DNA of 64,000 bases from positions 5,410,501 through 5,474,500 of the forward strand of contig NZ_CP119421.1 in NCBI RefSeq assembly GCF_030506305.1. Direction: 5' to 3'. Below are positions 34,207 through 43,771 of the stretch, in pieces. Position 1 is the first letter of the stretch, and each line of letters starts with the position of its first letter. The stretch is from Porifericola rhodea (GTDB lineage: Bacteria; Bacteroidota; Bacteroidia; Cytophagales; Cyclobacteriaceae). The notes beneath the pieces were generated by a model. It made no database searches. It worked only from the letters and a program-made list of their open reading frames with translations, and had not been told where the DNA came from. The position numbers and the translations under genes are program-made.

Positions 34207-35139
34207 ATGGCAGAAACAGAAAAGACATATTTCCATTTACTTAAGCAGCAGGTTGTTTGCCAGCTGCGTGAGACCTACCCAGCACTTGCCAATGATGTAA
34301 GAGACTGGAAAGGCAAGGAAATACAATATTTTCAGGAAGATCTTATGAGGCGGGCAAATGGAAGAGTAAGTGAAAAATGGTTTTATAACCACTTCAAAAC
34401 AGAGCAGTTGCGCCTGCCTAGAATTGATATGCTTAACCTGCTTAGCCAATACGTAGGTGCCGAAAACTGGGAAGTTTTTAAGGCTGAGCATAAGATAGAA
34501 AGCTCTGAACATAGGAGTCTTCTTTTAAAAAAAGCCTATGTGTTTTGGGTAGGTGTACCTCTTTGCCTGGTACTACTTGCCATGTTTTACTATCAAAACT
34601 CTCAGCCCTATTTGTATCAGTTTTGCTTTGTGAATGCCTACAGTCAGCAGCCTATCAATGGTGGACTTAACATTACCGTACTGCAAAACCAACAGTCACC
34701 CTACTATTTAGATCCCGATCAGGAAGGCTGTGTACAACTGAGCACTTATGAAGACGAATTACGACTAGTCGTTAAAGGCCCTTATTACCAAACAGACACT
34801 ATTGTACGCTTAATGGACAGAGGAATGACTACTGAGAAAGTTATTCTTAAAACCAACGATTATGCGTGGATGATACATGTGTTCTCAAAATCTAAAGTAA
34901 CAGATTGGGAGCAAAGAAGGCTACAATTAGACAGTATGATACTGGATGAAGCACGTATCTACCAAATGTACGAACAGGGGCACATAGGTATGGAGCTTTA
35001 CAACAAACAGGAATTTATAGACAAATTAACCACACCTATACGTAGCCTGAAGAACATAGAAATTCTGGATATGCTCTATAGCGGTGACAAAATTCGGGAG
35101 CTAAGATTTAGACAAAGCAAAGTAAACGAAGATGAATAG
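34207..35139 (+). CDS. One-helix membrane protein with cytoplasmic N-terminal domain, unknown function
   Basis: Of 310 residues, the first 100 are helical and basic (VCQLRETYPALANDVRDWKG, then VSEKWFYNHFKTEQLRLPRI, DMLNLLSQYVGAENWEVF), a pattern seen in proteins that sense or regulate through a helical cytoplasmic domain. One membrane helix follows (VFWVGVPLCLVLLAMFYY, about 112-129), then a beta-rich outer part (INGGLNITVLQNQQSPYYLD) and C-terminal helices. It is unrecognised. The stop overlaps the start of the next gene by 8 bases. Confidence 0.65.
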   Translation: MAETEKTYFHLLKQQVVCQLRETYPALANDVRDWKGKEIQYFQEDLMRRANGRVSEKWFYNHFKTEQLRLPRIDMLNLLSQYVGAENWEVFKAEHKIESSEHRSLLLKKAYVFWVGVPLCLVLLAMFYYQNSQPYLYQFCFVNAYSQQPINGGLNITVLQNQQSPYYLDPDQEGCVQLSTYEDELRLVVKGPYYQTDTIVRLMDRGMTTEKVILKTNDYAWMIHVFSKSKVTDWEQRRLQLDSMILDEARIYQMYEQGHIGMELYNKQEFIDKLTTPIRSLKNIEILDMLYSGDKIRELRFRQSKVNEDE

Positions 35140-35743
35140 CCAGGAGACGATAATCAGACATTTATTATTAATGCTACTGCTTGTACTGGCGAGCTGTGCC
35201 ACCACACACCGTGAGCAGGTACAGGATGAGCTAGCCAGTGCGGCGGCTGAAGTTCAGATAAGCCAGGAGCTTGCCACCCAGTTTAGTGCATCTCAGTTAT
35301 CTTCAGAAGAAATTGCTGCCTTTGAAAAGCGAGCTATACAAAAGTTGGAAGATTTTTCTGCCTACCTACAGCTACTGAGTAAACAGGAATTAGATACTGT
35401 ATTCCGTCAAAAAATTATGCAGCAGGCCCTTGCTTTGTTTGCCCACGATGAGGTGTCTATCTACACCAAAGGTAAACAAATGAACATTAAAACCTTATTG
35501 GAAGCCATTGCCTCTGAGGATGGTCATGAATATAATTTTGAAGTCAGAAACATACAGTTTTATCAAAGGCTCTATGCCAGCGAAACGCAAGACTACCAGG
35601 GTACGCTTAGCTTTGATCAGGTTTTACCAACTCAAAGTACTCCTGAAAGAAGGAATATTGAGATACTGGTAAAGAAAAAACCCAAACAGTTTGGTAAAGA
35701 GAGGGAATGGGTTTGGGAGGTATTATTATCTGATATGGAATAA
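35132..35743 (+). CDS. Lipoprotein of unknown function
   Basis: The signal ends with a lipobox (LLLMLLLVLASCATTHREQ), so the 203-residue product is a lipoprotein with Cys near residue 22. The mature part has an N-terminal helix (LSSEEIAAFEKRAIQKLEDF) and a beta half (YNFEVRNIQFYQRLYA, ERRNIEILVKKKP, EWVWEVLLSDME). No domain is recognised. It overlaps the upstream membrane protein gene, so the two are translationally coupled. Confidence 0.75.
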   Translation: MNSQETIIRHLLLMLLLVLASCATTHREQVQDELASAAAEVQISQELATQFSASQLSSEEIAAFEKRAIQKLEDFSAYLQLLSKQELDTVFRQKIMQQALALFAHDEVSIYTKGKQMNIKTLLEAIASEDGHEYNFEVRNIQFYQRLYASETQDYQGTLSFDQVLPTQSTPERRNIEILVKKKPKQFGKEREWVWEVLLSDME

Positions 35744-35796
35744 GAAAAGCCTGCAATTTTACTTAGTAGGCTCTCCTATCATCTATAATTCAGGTT

Positions 35797-36213
35797 TTAC
35801 ACCAGACTTACATTTACCTCCATATTATCTTTAGTCGCCTTGGTAAGAGGGCAATTTTTGTACGCATTGTCTAGTATGTTCTGCGCTTTATCCTGATCCA
35901 CATCAGGAATACTAACACTCAGGTCAAGTGCAAAACGTAAGTCACCTTTTTCTACCTGTACAGCCTTAACCTCAGCTGTTACCTGGGTATCTTTCAGTTC
36001 CACATTATGTACTTTAGCTATGTGGTATAGCGTACCTTCCAGGCATGCAGCATAGCTAGCCGCAAAAAGTTGCTCAGGGGTAGTACCTTTCTGTTTCTCA
36101 GAATTAGTGCCAGTAGGCATATACACATCGGCATCAAGAGCATTATTTTCTGAGCTTACATGTCCGTACAGGCCACCTTTAGAAGTTACTGTGCTAGAAT
36201 ATATAGTTTCCAT
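35797..36213 (-). CDS. ohr: Organic hydroperoxide resistance protein (Ohr/OsmC family)
   Basis: The 138-residue protein has GTTPEQLFAASYAACLEGTL with the peroxidatic Cys and NAYKNCPLTKATKDNMEVNV with the resolving Cys; the latter pattern marks the Ohr rather than the OsmC branch. It reduces organic peroxides using lipoylated or thiol donors in the cytoplasm. No OhrR-like regulator is adjacent. About 230 bases with no gene separate it from the tRNA. Confidence 0.9.
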   Translation of the reverse strand: METIYSSTVTSKGGLYGHVSSENNALDADVYMPTGTNSEKQKGTTPEQLFAASYAACLEGTLYHIAKVHNVELKDTQVTAEVKAVQVEKGDLRFALDLSVSIPDVDQDKAQNILDNAYKNCPLTKATKDNMEVNVSLV

Positions 36214-36407
36214 ATTGTTAAAAAATTTCTAATTAAATACTTACTATCACATAAAATGATTTACCCTCTATTTGTTTAGAAATTTCACTATATGCAGTAA
36301 GTATTGTAAAAAATTTGTGTGGAGAACTGCGTCTACTCTAAGTAAACTTTCTATAGTAAACCTGAAAAATGCAGCATTTGAGAAGGATATATACTGTAGA
36401 GAAAAGA

Positions 36408-36438
36408 AAAAAGCCTGCAAGTTAAACTTACAGGCTTC
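36408..36438 (-). terminator. Terminator of the tRNA-Leu gene
   Basis: On the minus strand AAGCCTG pairs with CAGGCTT, with an inner AAGTT/AACTT pair, followed by a run of T. It begins 4 bases after the tRNA 3' end. Confidence 0.8.
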
Positions 36439-36441
36439 TTG

Positions 36442-36525
36442 TACCTAGGGCCGGAGTCGAACCGGCACGAGTGTTACCTCATTGGTGTTTGAGACCAACG
36501 CGTCTACCAATTCCGCCACCTAGGC
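36442..36525 (-). tRNA. tRNA-Leu (anticodon CAA)
   Basis: The 84-base cloverleaf has acceptor arms GCCTAGG / CCTAGGT (terminal G-U), the D arm TGGCGGAATTGGTAGACGC, the anticodon arm TTGGT-CTCAAAC-ACCAA with CAA in the loop, a long variable arm (TGAGGTAACACTCG) and the T arm GCCGG-TTCGACT-CCGGC. The discriminator is A, as for leucine. CCA is not encoded. Confidence 0.96.
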
Positions 36526-36586
36526 GTAAGGGTCTGCAAAACTATGGAGCTCTATTTAAATTACAAAGCTTTGGCTGATTTTTTTA

Positions 36587-37354
36587 TCAGTCACGCTTAA
36601 AATGAATCTGTACCGGGCTATCGTAGCTCATACCGAGGAGGTCCGATGCACTCCCGTGGTTAATGCTAATTTCCAACAGCCCCAGATGATTAAAGAAAAG
36701 TGCACACTCACCGTAGTCTACATCATAATAAGCTTTGTTGACTTTAAAAAAATGCTCCCTGCCAAACACAATTTCATATTCTACATCTTTGCTGAGTACA
36801 TCAAAGGTATAGCGGTCAATGTTGGTTATCAGGTTTCCGTAGTGATCTACATGAACAACATTTCCTGAAATACCTTTTTTGTTAGCCTTAAGCTGGCGAG
36901 GGATTTTTCGGTTCATCTGATGCACTACCTCTCCTATCTCCTCCATATTTTTACCTGATGCCAGGGCTGCCGCTGCCGGAGCCAGGGCATCTTTGGCGGC
37001 AAAAGTTGAGGTATGCGCAGAAGGTAAACTTACAATCTGCTGTGGTTCCTGCTCACTTAACAAACTGATAATTCCATTATCTGCACTTACAAAATAGTGG
37101 TTATCCATTCGCACAGCAATGTACTCTTCAGCATAAGAGGAGGCTCCTACAGCAATTAAGTGTACAGTATCTTGAGGAAAATCTTTATATACCGAACGTA
37201 AAACAAATGAAGCATGTGCAATACTAAAGCTGTCAATCTGATGGCTAATATCAATAATATTTAGAGAAGGATTATCTGCATATAGTTTAGCCTTGACCGC
37301 AGCAATGTAATAATCGGTCAGACCAAAATCTGACGTAAATGTGATCAGCGGCAT
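36587..37354 (-). CDS. SAM hydrolase / SAM-dependent chlorinase-fluorinase family protein (DUF62)
   Basis: The 255-residue protein opens LITFTSDFGLTDYYIAAVKA with the family's ribose-binding Asp, then IIDISHQIDSFSIAHASFVL, and YFVSADNGIISLL. HVDHYGNLITNI in the second half is the hallmark tract with the Arg/His/Asp hydroxide-adenosyltransferase neighbourhood. Most bacterial members split S-adenosylmethionine into adenosine and methionine using hydroxide. The halogenase-specific loop is not expected in such a member. It is a single-gene unit divergent from phoH. Confidence 0.92.
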   Translation of the reverse strand: MPLITFTSDFGLTDYYIAAVKAKLYADNPSLNIIDISHQIDSFSIAHASFVLRSVYKDFPQDTVHLIAVGASSYAEEYIAVRMDNHYFVSADNGIISLLSEQEPQQIVSLPSAHTSTFAAKDALAPAAAALASGKNMEEIGEVVHQMNRKIPRQLKANKKGISGNVVHVDHYGNLITNIDRYTFDVLSKDVEYEIVFGREHFFKVNKAYYDVDYGECALFFNHLGLLEISINHGSASDLLGMSYDSPVQIHFKRD

Positions 37355-37457
37355 GGAAACGATCTAAAAATTTCTCTAATTTTAAATAGCAAAAGTAAAC
37401 ATTATTCAAGACATTAATCGTTAGTTAGATAAATTATTCAACTAGACTTTAGAGCAT

Positions 37458-38411
37458 TTGGTAGAAAAGATAATTACACTGGAAAACATATCGCTCCTGG
37501 ACTTTTTAGGAGTAGAAAATAAAAACATCAAACAGGTTTCCAATGCTTTTCCTGAAAGCAAAATTGTTTCGCGGGGGAATGAAATACGCATACAGGGCAG
37601 TACGCCCGAAATTATCAAAATTAATGACATACTGAATTCTCTCCTTGCACATTACCATAAATACGGAAAACTGACAGAAGATAATGTACAAACCTTAATC
37701 AATAGCGAAAACAAGCCTGACTTTATCGCTGGTGATGATGAGATTTTATTGTACGGTACTCGGGGAGCAGTCATTAAACCTAAAACGACTAACCAGAGAT
37801 CTTTGGTTGAAGCTGCCGCTCAAAATGACCTGGTATTTGCTATAGGACCCGCTGGTACCGGAAAAACCTATATCTCAGTAGCGCTGGCTGTTAAAGCATT
37901 AAAAAATAAGCGTGTCAAGAAAATTATTATCACCAGACCGGCAGTAGAGGCTGGAGAAAATCTTGGTTTTTTGCCTGGTGATTTAAAAGAAAAGATTGAC
38001 CCTTACCTCCGCCCTATCTACGATGCACTTTTTGACATGGTACCCAGCGAAAAACTAAAATTTTATGAGGAAAACAAGGTTATTGAAATAGCTCCTCTGG
38101 CTTATATGAGAGGTCGTACCCTGCAGAATGCTTTTATCTTACTGGATGAGGCGCAGAATACTACCCCTATGCAGATTAAGATGTTTCTTACTCGTATGGG
38201 TCCTAATTCTAAAGTAATAGTTACGGGTGACCGTTCACAGATAGATTTACCAAAAAATCATAAATCTGGCTTGATTGAAACCCTAAACGTGCTCAAAGAC
38301 GTGAAAGGTATAGGCTTTGTAGAGCTTAGTGGCGAAGATGTAGTGAGGCATAAGCTGGTCAAAGATATTATTGAAGCATACGATCGTGCTGAAAATGATA
38401 TCAGTAAATAG
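37458..38411 (+). CDS. phoH: PhoH-family ATPase
   Basis: The 317-residue protein begins at TTG 37458 (VEKIITLENISLLDFLG), where homologues start; no ATG lies nearby. Walker A is AIGPAGTGKTYISVALA near residue 135, Walker B FILLDEAQNTTPMQIKMFLT, and ITGDRSQIDLP-like VTGDRSQIDLPKN follows. An N-terminal KH-like region precedes the ATPase. PhoH-like proteins are linked to RNA metabolism. A GNAT gene follows after 26 bases. Confidence 0.94.
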   Translation: MVEKIITLENISLLDFLGVENKNIKQVSNAFPESKIVSRGNEIRIQGSTPEIIKINDILNSLLAHYHKYGKLTEDNVQTLINSENKPDFIAGDDEILLYGTRGAVIKPKTTNQRSLVEAAAQNDLVFAIGPAGTGKTYISVALAVKALKNKRVKKIIITRPAVEAGENLGFLPGDLKEKIDPYLRPIYDALFDMVPSEKLKFYEENKVIEIAPLAYMRGRTLQNAFILLDEAQNTTPMQIKMFLTRMGPNSKVIVTGDRSQIDLPKNHKSGLIETLNVLKDVKGIGFVELSGEDVVRHKLVKDIIEAYDRAENDISK

Positions 38412-38437
38412 ATTTTTACATAAACTACAAGAAACAA

Positions 38438-38866
38438 TTGATAGAAGTCAGAAAAGTAGCAAACCAGACAGAACTGGAACAAATATTTAAAATAAGGGAA
38501 GAAGTTTTTGTGAAAGAGCAGGAAGTAGCTCCTGAAGATGAGTATGACGAATTTGAAGAAACCTCCACTCATTTTTTAGCAACTGTAGATGGAGTAGCCT
38601 GTGGTACGGCACGCTGGAGGCAAACCGAGAAAGGTATTAAGCTGGAAAGATTTGCTGTACTAAAAAACTATCGTAATTCAGGTGTAGGCCAGGAGATTTT
38701 GCGTGTGTTACTGGCTGATATTGAGGAAGATCCTAACGTTAGTGAACAAAAAAAATACATGCACGCGCAAACGATCGCAATTCCGTTTTATAAAAAATTT
38801 GGTTTTGAGACCATAGGCGATGAGTTTACCGAATGCGGAATAAAACATTATCTCATGGAAAAATAA
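38438..38866 (+). CDS. GNAT family N-acetyltransferase
   Basis: The 142-residue protein resembles ElaA-like GNATs: IFKIREEVFVKEQEVAPEDE, VACGTARWRQTEKG, the acetyl-CoA loop KNYRNSGVGQEILR and the C-terminal IPFYKKFGFETIGDEF. It starts with TTG at 38438 (IEVRKVANQTELEQ), as no ATG fits. Probably co-transcribed with phoH. It ends at a bidirectional terminator shared with trxB. Confidence 0.9.
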   Translation: MIEVRKVANQTELEQIFKIREEVFVKEQEVAPEDEYDEFEETSTHFLATVDGVACGTARWRQTEKGIKLERFAVLKNYRNSGVGQEILRVLLADIEEDPNVSEQKKYMHAQTIAIPFYKKFGFETIGDEFTECGIKHYLMEK

Positions 38867-38892
38867 AAAGGGCTTATAAAAAGCCCTTTTTT
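38866..38892. terminator. Bidirectional terminator between the GNAT gene and trxB
   Basis: AAAAGGGCTT and AAGCCCTTTT enclose ATAAA and are flanked by A/T runs on both sides, suiting both convergent genes. Confidence 0.9.
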
Positions 38893-38915
38893 TACGTTAC
38901 ATCAGTTACTTAATG

Positions 38916-39890
38916 TTACTCCTTCATTGAAATAGTAGGGATACCCTCAACTACTCCCAGTTCTTTAGCTGCCAGAAAGCGTTCAGCATCCAGTGCTGCC
39001 ATACAGCCGGTACCTGCTGCGGTAATAGCCTGACGGTACACATGGTCCTGGGCATCGCCAGAAGCAAATACACCTTCTACGTTAGTACGAGAGGTACCCG
39101 GAATAGTCTTTATATAGCCACTATCTTCCATGTCTATATAGTCTTTAAAAATCGCCGTGTTAGGCTGATGCCCAATGGCTACGAAGAAGCCCTGTATAGC
39201 TATGTCTTTCTTCTCACCAGTCTGGTTATTTACCACGCGCATACCTTCTACTTCCTCTTTTCCGAGAATCTCTTCAGTTTCTGTATTCCAAAGAATTTCT
39301 ATATTGTCAGCACTTTCTACTCTTTTTTGCATAATAGCAGAAGCACGCATTTCGTCTCTACGAACTAATAGGTATACTTTTTTACAAAGTTTAGACAGAT
39401 AGCTGGCTTCTTCTGCTGCCGTATCTCCTCCTCCAACTACAGCAACCTCCTGGCCACGGAAGAAGAATCCATCACATACCGCACAGGCAGACACTCCCTT
39501 ACCGTTTAGTTTTTCTTCAGACTCTAAACCTAACCACTTAGCAGAAGCCCCGGTAGCGATAATCACTGCGTTTGCTTCAACTTCGTGTTGTTCGTCAATT
39601 ATTACTTTATGAGGATATGATGAAAAGTCTACAGAAGTAGCCAATCCATTACGTATGTCAGTACCAAACCTCTTAGCCTGCTGCTCAAAATCCAACATCA
39701 TCTGGGGGCCCATAATACCTTCAGGGTAGCCAGGATAGTTTTCTACATCGGTGGTAATGGTCAACTGACCTCCAGGCTGATTACCATGATACAACACGGG
39801 ATTTAGATTAGCTCTTGAAGCGTAAATAGCTGCTGTATATCCGGCAGGGCCTGACCCTAATATTAATACATTGACTTTTTCTTTAGTCAT
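38916..39890 (-). CDS. trxB: Thioredoxin reductase
   Basis: The 324-residue flavoprotein has the FAD motif GSGPAGYTAAIYASRA, the redox-active CAVCDG near residue 136, the NADPH motif GGGDTAAEEASYL and GVFASGDAQDHVYRQAITAA for FAD. Length and order match bacterial low-molecular-weight TrxB. It reduces thioredoxin with NADPH in the cytoplasm. TAACTTTG on the minus strand (39960-39953) is a perfect -7 box 63 bases upstream. Confidence 0.96.
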   Translation of the reverse strand: MTKEKVNVLILGSGPAGYTAAIYASRANLNPVLYHGNQPGGQLTITTDVENYPGYPEGIMGPQMMLDFEQQAKRFGTDIRNGLATSVDFSSYPHKVIIDEQHEVEANAVIIATGASAKWLGLESEEKLNGKGVSACAVCDGFFFRGQEVAVVGGGDTAAEEASYLSKLCKKVYLLVRRDEMRASAIMQKRVESADNIEILWNTETEEILGKEEVEGMRVVNNQTGEKKDIAIQGFFVAIGHQPNTAIFKDYIDMEDSGYIKTIPGTSRTNVEGVFASGDAQDHVYRQAITAAGTGCMAALDAERFLAAKELGVVEGIPTISMKE

Positions 39891-39952
39891 TTGTCGTTAA
39901 TTTGAATATATGAAAATATTGATATTTGTTTATAAATACGATTGCCTATAAA

Positions 39953-39960
39953 CAAAGTTA
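39953..39960 (-). promoter_or_regulatory. -7 promoter element (TAACTTTG) for trxB
   Basis: The minus strand reads TAACTTTG, matching the Bacteroidota consensus TAnnTTTG. The -33 side is weak (CTGTTTT). It lies just downstream of the rpoD terminator. Confidence 0.5.
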
Positions 39961-39979
39961 TCGCTTTCCTTTAAAACAG

Positions 39980-40008
39980 AAAAGGCCTCTGTGTAGAGAC
40001 CTTTTTTT
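39980..40008 (-). terminator. Terminator after rpoD
   Basis: Arms AAAGG-C-CTCT and AGAG-A-CCTTT with a GTGT loop lie 22 bases beyond the rpoD stop; T-rich sequence follows on both strands. Confidence 0.75.
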
Positions 40009-40028
40009 ATCAATCAAATGATATCTTT

Positions 40029-40892
40029 TTAGCCAAGATAAGGCTTTAGTGCTTTACTACGGGAAGTATGACGTAAACGACGAATCGCTTTTTCTTTAAT
40101 TTGTCTCACACGTTCACGAGTTAGGTTAAATCTTTCACCGATTTCTTCCAATGTCATGGCATGCTCACCATTAAGGCCAAAATAAAGTGTAATTACGTCA
40201 GCCTCGCGTTGGGTTAGGGTTGATAGTGCTCGCTGAACTTCTCTTCTTAGAGAGTCATTCATCAAAGAAGAGTCAGGCGTATCTTCAGTATCGTTTTCCA
40301 GTACATCTAGCAGGCTGTTTTCTTCTCCCTGCACAAAAGGAGCATCCATTGATACGTGACGTCCTGAAATTTTCATGGTATCTACTACCTCATTGGTAGT
40401 TACCTCCAGTACGTCGGCCAGTTCATCAGGAGAAGGCTCACGCTCATACTTCTGCTCCAGTTCAGAAAACGTTTTTGATATTTTATTAAGAGAGCCCACT
40501 CGGTTTAGTGGTAGTCTCACTATTCTTGACTGCTCTGCCAGTGCCTGTAGGATAGACTGTCGTATCCACCATACCGCATAGGAGATAAATTTAAACCCAC
40601 GAGTTTCATCAAATCTTTGTGCTGCTTTGATTAGGCCCAGATTACCCTCATTGATAAGGTCGCCTAAGGTCAACCCTTGATTTTGATATTGTTTGGCAAC
40701 TGACACTACGAATCTAAGGTTTGCCTTAGTCAGCTTCTCCAGCGCCAGCTGATCTCCTGATCTTATTCTTTTAGCCAGATCTACTTCCTCATCGGGAGTC
40801 AGCAGATCCACTTTTCCTATCTCCTGCAGGTATTTGTCCAGCGACTGACTTTCCCTATTAGTAATCTGTTTACTAATCTTTAGTTGTCTCAT
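40029..40892 (-). CDS. rpoD: Primary RNA polymerase sigma factor RpoD/SigA
   Basis: The 287-residue sigma-70 lacks the long region 1.1, as is normal in Bacteroidota. Region 1.2 ([19 protein letters not shown]), region 2 ([39 protein letters not shown]), region 3 and region 4 ([37 protein letters not shown]) follow in order. It would recognise the TAnnTTTG promoters found in the window. The two terminal boxes isolate it as a single-gene unit. Confidence 0.96.
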   Translation of the reverse strand: MRQLKISKQITNRESQSLDKYLQEIGKVDLLTPDEEVDLAKRIRSGDQLALEKLTKANLRFVVSVAKQYQNQGLTLGDLINEGNLGLIKAAQRFDETRGFKFISYAVWWIRQSILQALAEQSRIVRLPLNRVGSLNKISKTFSELEQKYEREPSPDELADVLEVTTNEVVDTMKISGRHVSMDAPFVQGEENSLLDVLENDTEDTPDSSLMNDSLRREVQRALSTLTQREADVITLYFGLNGEHAMTLEEIGERFNLTRERVRQIKEKAIRRLRHTSRSKALKPYLG

Positions 40893-41031
40893 TCACTTAA
40901 GATTTGATTGATTTTGTGATGTACATGCATGCAACAAGCATAGATGATTCGTTAGTTCCTTTAAGGACGTAGGATATCAAACTAATATGCTAAATCCCGG
41001 AAACATTTGATTTTGTACAAAATCTATGCTA

Positions 41032-43158
41032 TTACTTTTTCTCTGGTTTGGGAAGAAGTACCTTTCTTGATAAACGATACTTTCCTGTTTTCTTATCTAC
41101 GTCTACTAACTTAACTCTTACCTGCTCTCCTACTTCCATTACTCCATCCATATTCTCCAGACGTTCCCATTTTATTTCAGAGATATGCAGCAAGCCGTCT
41201 TTTCCTGGCATAAACTCCACAAAAGCACCAAAAGGCATGATAGATTTAACCGTACCTTCGTAAATCTCACCTACAGTAGGTACTGCTACAATCGCTTTCA
41301 CTCGTGATAAGGCTCTATTCATATCTTCTTCGTCAGAAGCAAAGATATTAACATGTCCTTTATCATCTATTTCTTCTATAACAATAGTAGTGTTAGTTTC
41401 TTTCTGAATCTCCTGTACTACTTTTCCACCAGGACCGATAAGAGCCCCAATCATATCACGCTCAATTTTGATAGATACTGAGCGAGGAGCGTTTGCTTTA
41501 AGATTTTCGTTAGGTTGAGAAATGGTTTTGTTCATTTCTTCCAGAATATGCATACGCCCACGGTTAGCTTGCTCTAAGGCCTCTTCCAGCACTTCAAAAG
41601 ACAAACCATCAATTTTGATATCCATCTGGCAGGCAGTAATTCCTTTAGAAGTACCCGCTACTTTAAAGTCCATATCTCCCAGGTGGTCTTCATCCCCTAA
41701 AATATCAGAAAGAACCGCATATTTACCTGACTCAGGGTCTGTGATAAGTCCCATGGCAATACCAGAAACTGAGGCAGAAACAGGAATACCAGCATCCATC
41801 AGCGCAAGAGAACCTGCACATACAGTTGCCATAGAAGAAGAACCATTAGATTCTAGAATATCTGATACAACTCGTATGGTGTAAGGATTATCCTCATCTT
41901 TAGGTAAAACTTTCTTAAGAGCTCTGAAAGCAAGGTTACCATGGCCGATTTCACGGCGACCTGGTCCACGGTTTGGTCTTACCTCTCCGGTAGAGAAAGC
42001 AGGGAAGTTGTAGTGAAGGATAAATTTACTGCTTCCGGTGATCATAGCTCCATCTATCATCTGTTCATCCAGTTTAGTACCCAGCGTAACTGTAGTTAGC
42101 GACTGAGTTTCACCTCTGGTGAAGATGGCAGAGCCATGTGCTGTAGGCAAATAACCCACTTCTGATGAGATAGGCCGAACTTCATCTAACTGGCGTCCAT
42201 CCAGTCTTTTCTTTTCGTCAAGCACCAGATTACGCGCTGCTTTTTTCTGAACTTCTCCGAAATATCGGCTTACCAGATCCAGATTAATTTCGTGTTCCTC
42301 AGGAAGGCTTTCAGTGTAGCTTTCTTTAATGGCGTTGAACTTCTCTCTACGCTCTTCTTTGCTAGCTATTCCTTCTGCATATACACTGTAGAATTGCTCG
42401 TAATATTTATCAAAGATTTCTTTTTTCAGCTCTTCATCATGAACCTCGTGCTCATACACACGCTTGTTAGGGTTCAGTTGGTCGGAAAGCTCCTGCTGAG
42501 CCTGACATTGAATTTTGATAGCTTCATGAGCTACTTTGATCGCCTCAAGCATTTCCTTCTCACTCACTTCATCCATTTCTCCCTCTACCATGATGATATT
42601 CTTGCTAGAACCGGCCACAATTAGGTCTAGCTCAGCTTCAGCTATTTGATCAACCTCAGGGTTTACAATATATGCTCCTTTATGCTGGATTACCCTTACT
42701 TCAGAAATGGGTTCAGCAAAAGGTATGTCGGATACCGCAATAGCCGCAGAAGCAGCGAAGGCGGCAAGCGCATCAGGCATTACTTTTTTATCAGCAGAGA
42801 TAAGGCTAATGTTTACCTGCACCTCAGCATGGAAGTCACTAGGAAAAATAGGACGTAAAGCTCTGTCTACAAGGCGGCTTACCAGAATTTCGTGCTCTGA
42901 AAGTCTACCTTCGCGCTTTACAAATCCGCCGGGAATTCTACCCGCGGCGGCAAATTTTTCCTGATAATCAACAGACAAAGGAAGAAAATCTACTCCTTCA
43001 CGAGCTTCTTTGTTAGCTACGACGGTAGCAAGCAGCATGGTATCGCCCATGCGAACTACTACGGCACCATCTGCCTGTCTTGCTAACTTGCCGGTTTCTA
43101 TTGTAATAACCTTGCCGTCAGCGAGTGTAACTTCTTTCGTAATTGCGTTAGGATGCAT
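41032..43158 (-). CDS. pnp: Polyribonucleotide nucleotidyltransferase (PNPase)
   Basis: The 708-residue protein has two RNase PH domains ([20 protein letters not shown] and [20 protein letters not shown]), [11 protein letters not shown]-like [20 protein letters not shown], a KH domain with [20 protein letters not shown] and a C-terminal S1 domain ([20 protein letters not shown]). It degrades RNA 3'-5' using phosphate and adds tails. It follows rpsO on the same strand by about 170 bases, the common rpsO-pnp order. Confidence 0.97.
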   Translation of the reverse strand: MHPNAITKEVTLADGKVITIETGKLARQADGAVVVRMGDTMLLATVVANKEAREGVDFLPLSVDYQEKFAAAGRIPGGFVKREGRLSEHEILVSRLVDRALRPIFPSDFHAEVQVNISLISADKKVMPDALAAFAASAAIAVSDIPFAEPISEVRVIQHKGAYIVNPEVDQIAEAELDLIVAGSSKNIIMVEGEMDEVSEKEMLEAIKVAHEAIKIQCQAQQELSDQLNPNKRVYEHEVHDEELKKEIFDKYYEQFYSVYAEGIASKEERREKFNAIKESYTESLPEEHEINLDLVSRYFGEVQKKAARNLVLDEKKRLDGRQLDEVRPISSEVGYLPTAHGSAIFTRGETQSLTTVTLGTKLDEQMIDGAMITGSSKFILHYNFPAFSTGEVRPNRGPGRREIGHGNLAFRALKKVLPKDEDNPYTIRVVSDILESNGSSSMATVCAGSLALMDAGIPVSASVSGIAMGLITDPESGKYAVLSDILGDEDHLGDMDFKVAGTSKGITACQMDIKIDGLSFEVLEEALEQANRGRMHILEEMNKTISQPNENLKANAPRSVSIKIERDMIGALIGPGGKVVQEIQKETNTTIVIEEIDDKGHVNIFASDEEDMNRALSRVKAIVAVPTVGEIYEGTVKSIMPFGAFVEFMPGKDGLLHISEIKWERLENMDGVMEVGEQVRVKLVDVDKKTGKYRLSRKVLLPKPEKK

Positions 43159-43328
43159 ATCTAAGATCTAATATTTCTAAAAGTAATTCCATCTAGTGAA
43201 GATGATAACTATTGTCGGGTGAAATAGTTGAGACTGATTGGTCAAACAGTACTCTAATCCACATAAGATAAGAAAAAAGGGAACGAATTGGAATGCAGAA
43301 GGGGAATCTACGTGGATTCCCCATGGTG

Positions 43329-43604
43329 TTATTTTCTTAAGTTCAAGTCCGCTAAAGTTGCTCTGTAGCGCTCAATGTCATTGTTCTGAAGATATTCTAA
43401 TAATCTTCTTCTCTTACCTACTAACTTTAACAAGCCTAGACGAGAAGAGTGGTCTTTCTTGTTTGTTTTGAGGTGCTCCGTTAAGTGATTGATTCTGTGA
43501 GTAAAAAGAGCTATCTGAGACTCAGCAGAGCCGGTATCAGTCTTAGACTTAGCAATACCATGCTTTTCAAATATCTCTTGCTTTTTCTCGTTGGTTAAAT
43601 ACAT
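43329..43604 (-). CDS. rpsO: 30S ribosomal protein S15
   Basis: The 91-residue protein carries the S15 core: [40 protein letters not shown] and [16 protein letters not shown]. It binds 16S rRNA in the 30S platform. A well-spaced promoter lies 35-66 bases upstream, and pnp follows downstream on the same strand. Confidence 0.97.
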   Translation of the reverse strand: MYLTNEKKQEIFEKHGIAKSKTDTGSAESQIALFTHRINHLTEHLKTNKKDHSSRLGLLKLVGKRRRLLEYLQNNDIERYRATLADLNLRK

Positions 43605-43638
43605 GTTTATAATAGAGTATAGTTATTCAAAATTTGCA

Positions 43639-43670
43639 CAAAGGTAGAGACTATAATGGATTTTTTCAAA
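43639..43670 (-). promoter_or_regulatory. Promoter of rpsO
   Basis: Minus strand: TTTG (43670-43667), 20 bases, then TACCTTTG (43646-43639). Both boxes and the spacing fit the Bacteroidota vegetative consensus TTTG-N19-21-TAnnTTTG. Confidence 0.75.
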
Positions 43671-43771
43671 ATAGCCTGTAATTTAATGGAATTTTTTTTC
43701 TTACCCACAAACTCTCTTTTCATCGTATAAGTTCATGGCGAGCAAAATTACTTAAAAACGTCTTTTAAAGC

